Source of the DNA: Bacteroidales bacterium
GTDB lineage: Bacteria > Bacteroidota > Bacteroidia > Bacteroidales > 4484-276
Assembly: GCA_018400545.1 (NCBI GenBank)
Contig: JAGYLT010000085.1
Coordinates: 1 to 8,726, forward strand
DNA: 8,726 nucleotides
Direction of reading: 5' to 3'
This document shows positions 5,563 through 8,726 of the stretch, piece after piece; position 1 is the stretch's first letter, and each line of letters starts with the position of its first letter. The notes below the pieces were generated by a model that did no database searches, was not told where the DNA came from, and was given only the letters and a program-made list of their open reading frames with translations. A program made the translations under genes and the position numbers.

Positions 5563-8500
5563 ATGAGTGCAGACTTTGAACTTAATGATCATAGCCTCCG
5601 ACTGATCTTTACAAGCAGTCCTGCCGTAATGCTGCTCATCGATCCCGGTTCACAACGGATTGTTGCTGCCAACAAGGCTGCTGAAAGGTTTTATGGCTGG
5701 AAATCTTCGGAAATGGAAACGATGTCAATCAACGATATCAACACCTTTTCTAAGGAGGGAATCAAGGCCGAGATGGAAAAAGCCCGCAAAAGCAAATGCA
5801 ATTATTTCAGTTTTAAACACCGGCTGGCAAACGGTGAAGTGCGCAATGTAGAAGTTTATAGCGGTAAAGCAGAGATTAACGGGAAGAAATACCTGCATTC
5901 CATTGTGCATGATGTTACCGGACATAAACAGGCGAAAGAAGCATTAAAGGATAGTGAGCACAAATACCAGACCCTGATAAACCAGGCGCCGGAAGCTTTA
6001 TTCTTGCATAAGCTGGATGGATCTATAGTAGATTATAATCAGATCACACTGGAAAAATATGGCTATTCTGCCGACGAAATTCTTCAACTAAAAACCAGCG
6101 ATATCGACCCTGATTATGAAGAGCGGGAAGATACAGGCTCATTTTGGAAAAAGCTCAATCAGAAAAAGCAACTCCGTTTTGAAGCCAGGCACATGAAAAA
6201 AGATGGTACCATCTTTCCGGTGGAAGTCAGCCTGGCACCTGTTGAGATGAAAGGAGAAAAGTATTATCTTGCTTTGGCTAACGACATCAGCGAACGTAAG
6301 CATGCAGAGATACTTATACGACATAACGAAGATAGACTGCGCGAAGCAGAAAAAACCGGAAGAATGGGCCATGTTGACTGGATCGTAGCCGAGCAACGAT
6401 CCTATTGGTCGGATGAGGTTTTCCAAATTTACGAACGCGATCCAAAGTTAGGCGTACCAACTTATGAAGAAATAATGTCCCTCCACATGCCCGAAGATGC
6501 TGCCCGTCTGGAAAAAGCTGTGGTTGATGCATTGCAGAAAGGCAGGGATTATGACCTTGACCTGGTGGCTAAAGTGCCATCCGGCAAAAAGAAATATCTG
6601 CACATTATTGGTAAACCGGTGAAAGATGCCAGTGGGGCCGTTACAAATATCAGGGGCATTGTGCAGGATATCACCGAACGGAAACAGGCGGAAAATGATT
6701 TGAGAATCAAAGAAAAATCGATCGAATCTTCACATAACGCTATTGCGCTGGTAGATTTGGATGGCAAGCTAACCTACGTGAATCCTTCCTTCCTGCAAAT
6801 GTGGGGATATGAAAACCAGGATGAAGTCCTGGCAAAGCGTTCAGTTTCATTTTGGACTTCAGAAAAAGAAGCGCAGATAGTTTCTGACAGCTCCTTGTCA
6901 AAGGGTTCCTGGAAAGGTGAATTGATTGCCAGACGAAAAGACGGCTCCACCTTTGTTGCATTGGTTTCTGCAAATCTGGTGATAGACGAACAGGGCAAGC
7001 CAATACACAAAATGGCATCGTTCATTGACATCTCCGAAAGTAAGCGGGCGGAAGAAGCACTACGCGAAAGTGAAGAAAAATATCGCATCCTTTTCGATGC
7101 ATCTCCACTTGGGATCACGGTTTCAGACAACAACGGAAAGATTGTTGAATCAAATAGGATGGCCAATAAATTGCTGGGAATAACAAAGAATGAACATGTC
7201 AGAAGGCATATTAACGGAAAAGAATGGCGCATTGTTCGATCGGACCTTACACCAATGCCGGCCAAAGAATATGCAAGCGTGAGAGCCTTGAAAGAGCACC
7301 ACCAGATAGAAAATGTTGAAATGGGTATTATTAAGCCCGATGAAAATATAATCTGGATTAACGTTTCAGCAACACCTATTAATTTAAAAAATTTCGGTGT
7401 TATTATCACGTATAATGACATCACTGATCGTAAAAAATCAGAAGAAGCGCTGCACGAATATCAGGAGCTGCTGGCAGCCATCTATCGCAACGCTCCCCTG
7501 GTTCTGATGGTGGTAGATTCAGAAAGGCGCATTCAGCAGGTGAATGGTTTTGCAACAAAATTTGCCGGAAGGGAGGTGGAAGAAATGCTTGGGTTACGGG
7601 GCGGAGAAGCCTTGCGCTGCATGCATGCCCTGGACGACCCGAAGGGCTGCGGCTTCGGAGAATTTTGCCAGCAATGTGTTATCCGTAATACAGTGCTCGA
7701 CACACTGGAAACGGGAAAAACGCATTTGCAAATTGAAGCGCCGTACTATTTTCAAAAAAGCGAAAAGGAAGTTCAGGAAATGACATTCCTGGCATCCACC
7801 ACGCCTATTACGGTCAAAGACAGGCGAATGGTGCTGGTTACCCTGCAGGATATTACTGAACGCAGGAAAGCGGAAGAAGAAGTGCGCAAAAACGAGGAGA
7901 AATTGCAAAGTATCTTCCGGGTTGCACCTACAGGAATCGGCCTTGTAAAGAATAGAATTCTGATCGAAGTCAATCCGAAAATCTGTGAAATGACCGGCTA
8001 TCAGTCTCACGAACTGATTAATAAAAATGCCCGTATTCTGTATCCCTCGCAGAAAGAATTTGAATTTGTTGGAAGAGAAAAATATGCTATTATAAAAAAA
8101 CATGGGACCGGCATCGTTGAAACACGCTGGCAAAAAAAAGACGGAACAGTTATTGATATTCTCCTGGCTTCTACAGCAATGGATGTAAATGACCCGTCTA
8201 GAGGAGTTATTTTCACTGCGCTTGATATCACCGAACGGAAGAAGGCAGAAGAAGCACTGAAACAAAGTGCCAGTCAATTCCGGCAGCTCATAGAAACTCT
8301 GCCAATTTCTCTGAGTATCGTCACAGTGAGTGGTAAAATTTTATATGTCAATCCAAAATGCCGGGAGTTGTTTGAAACCGAAGGAATTCCTGATAATAAT
8401 GAAGCATTTTTCCACTGGGTAAATCCCGAAGACAGGCAGAAATGGTTGCAGGAGATAAAAGAAATGGGTGCTGTAAAAAATTTCGAGATGCATCTTAAAA

Positions 8501-8726
8501 CAGCTACCGGTAAAGAAATCTGGGCATTGGGCAGTGGGATATTCATTCAGTACGAAAACCAGACCTGCGTACTTTCTGCTCAGCACGATATCACAGAAGT
8601 GAAAAATGCCCAGGATGCATTGCGGGAAAGTGAGCTGCGCGTAAGACGTAAACTTGAAAGCATACTTTTACCCGATAGTGATGTGGGCGAGCTGGATTTA
8701 GCAGACATTATTAATGTTGAAGCCAT
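5563..8726 (+). CDS. Multi-PAS sensor protein (probable hybrid or sensor histidine kinase), 3' end outside window
   Basis: An open frame of 1054 codons to the window edge, starting M-S-A-D-F-E-L-N-D; a TAA directly precedes the ATG, so this is the first possible start. It holds eight tandem PAS domains, about residues 10-126, 133-248, 262-376, 386-496, 507-625, 636-770, 780-895 and 906-1016. Each ends in a D-(I/V)-(S/T)-x-x-(K/R)-x-(A/S)-(E/K/Q) linker whose Asp is at 117, 241, 369, 489, 619, 763, 888 and 1009. The third is of the PAS_3 type (G-H-V-D-W...W-S-D-E-V-F-Q-I-Y). The sixth is longer and cysteine-rich. No signal peptide or membrane helix is seen, so the sensor is cytoplasmic. The last residues (R-R-K-L-E-S-I-L-L-P-D, then E-L-D-L-A-D-I-I) resemble the linker before PocR-type ligand-sensing domains. 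No H-box or ATPase domain is inside the window; kinase output is inferred from the architecture. It probably senses several small ligands or redox cues. Confidence 0.93.
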   Translation, partial: MSADFELNDHSLRLIFTSSPAVMLLIDPGSQRIVAANKAAERFYGWKSSEMETMSINDINTFSKEGIKAEMEKARKSKCNYFSFKHRLANGEVRNVEVYSGKAEINGKKYLHSIVHDVTGHKQAKEALKDSEHKYQTLINQAPEALFLHKLDGSIVDYNQITLEKYGYSADEILQLKTSDIDPDYEEREDTGSFWKKLNQKKQLRFEARHMKKDGTIFPVEVSLAPVEMKGEKYYLALANDISERKHAEILIRHNEDRLREAEKTGRMGHVDWIVAEQRSYWSDEVFQIYERDPKLGVPTYEEIMSLHMPEDAARLEKAVVDALQKGRDYDLDLVAKVPSGKKKYLHIIGKPVKDASGAVTNIRGIVQDITERKQAENDLRIKEKSIESSHNAIALVDLDGKLTYVNPSFLQMWGYENQDEVLAKRSVSFWTSEKEAQIVSDSSLSKGSWKGELIARRKDGSTFVALVSANLVIDEQGKPIHKMASFIDISESKRAEEALRESEEKYRILFDASPLGITVSDNNGKIVESNRMANKLLGITKNEHVRRHINGKEWRIVRSDLTPMPAKEYASVRALKEHHQIENVEMGIIKPDENIIWINVSATPINLKNFGVIITYNDITDRKKSEEALHEYQELLAAIYRNAPLVLMVVDSERRIQQVNGFATKFAGREVEEMLGLRGGEALRCMHALDDPKGCGFGEFCQQCVIRNTVLDTLETGKTHLQIEAPYYFQKSEKEVQEMTFLASTTPITVKDRRMVLVTLQDITERRKAEEEVRKNEEKLQSIFRVAPTGIGLVKNRILIEVNPKICEMTGYQSHELINKNARILYPSQKEFEFVGREKYAIIKKHGTGIVETRWQKKDGTVIDILLASTAMDVNDPSRGVIFTALDITERKKAEEALKQSASQFRQLIETLPISLSIVTVSGKILYVNPKCRELFETEGIPDNNEAFFHWVNPEDRQKWLQEIKEMGAVKNFEMHLKTATGKEIWALGSGIFIQYENQTCVLSAQHDITEVKNAQDALRESELRVRRKLESILLPDSDVGELDLADIINVEA
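7618..7677 (+). other. Cysteine-rich insertion in PAS domain 6 (putative metal or Fe-S site)
   Basis: Residues 686-705 of the sensor contain Cys686, His688, Cys696, Cys702 and Cys705, i.e. C-x9-C-x5-C-x2-C with C-M-H-A, G-C-G-F-G and C-Q-Q-C. The surrounding PAS is about 15-20 residues longer than the others. I recall similar C-x-H/N...G-C-G...C-x2-C segments in other multi-PAS kinases. Four closely placed cysteines suggest binding of Zn or an Fe-S cluster, but no ligand is shown. Confidence 0.6.

Noticed and set aside
7594..8277. 227-codon minus-strand ORF opposite the PAS gene, and a 216-codon one at 6774-7424
   Set aside because: Both are antisense shadows of the strongly supported PAS array; their translations are low-complexity, Phe/Ser-rich and without domains.

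Overview
The window looks like a piece of a Bacteroidota (Bacteroidetes) chromosome. The protein sequences point there (TrxB, RF3, a short HxxxCxxC anti-sigma-like domain, and a PAS array of the D-I-T-E-R-K-x-A-E type). So do two TAnnTTTG -7 boxes, one with a TTTG element 19 nt upstream, which is the Bacteroidetes housekeeping promoter pattern. Shine-Dalgarno sequences are mostly absent, with one striking exception at 3551-3557. I see no tRNA, rRNA, CRISPR array, transposase or intrinsic terminator.

Layout. Positions 1-432 (minus) hold the N-terminal 144 codons of thioredoxin reductase, cut by the window edge. Divergent from it, 617-1687 (plus) encodes a secreted/membrane protein with the architecture of a prokaryotic ionotropic glutamate receptor (GluR0 type): signal peptide, ligand-binding half S1, TM1, a potassium-channel pore loop with TVGYGD, TM2, and ligand-binding half S2. 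Convergent to it is a 142-residue DUF2937-like membrane protein (1754-2182, minus). A promoter at 2365-2395 then drives a plus-strand cluster at 2439-3637. Its genes are a 103-codon in-frame chimera of an ECF sigma factor N-terminus and an anti-sigma zinc-finger C-terminus, an AhpD-like peroxidase-related protein, a fragment resembling a DoxX C-terminus, and a 23-codon ORF. The cluster reads like a redox-stress operon that has lost internal segments.

Convergent to that is prfC (release factor 3, 3658-5238, minus). It is recognisable over its full expected length but is broken by clustered small deletions and an in-frame TAA just after the P-loop, so it is either a young pseudogene or a local sequence error. 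After a 324-bp divergent spacer with an 11-bp perfect inverted repeat, a very large sensor protein starts at 5563 and runs off the right edge. At least 1054 codons hold eight tandem PAS domains. The last visible residues resemble the linker that usually leads into a PocR-type sensory domain. The output domain (histidine kinase or other) lies outside the window. The sixth PAS domain carries a cysteine-rich insertion (C-x9-C-x5-C-x2-C) that could bind metal or an Fe-S cluster.

How the genes relate. Several have redox themes (TrxB, the AhpD-like protein, the DoxX-like remnant, a possible cysteine-ligated PAS), but they lie in separate transcription units, so a common pathway is not shown. The most unusual content is the glutamate-receptor-like potassium channel, the sigma/anti-sigma chimera and the cysteine-bearing PAS in the eight-PAS array.
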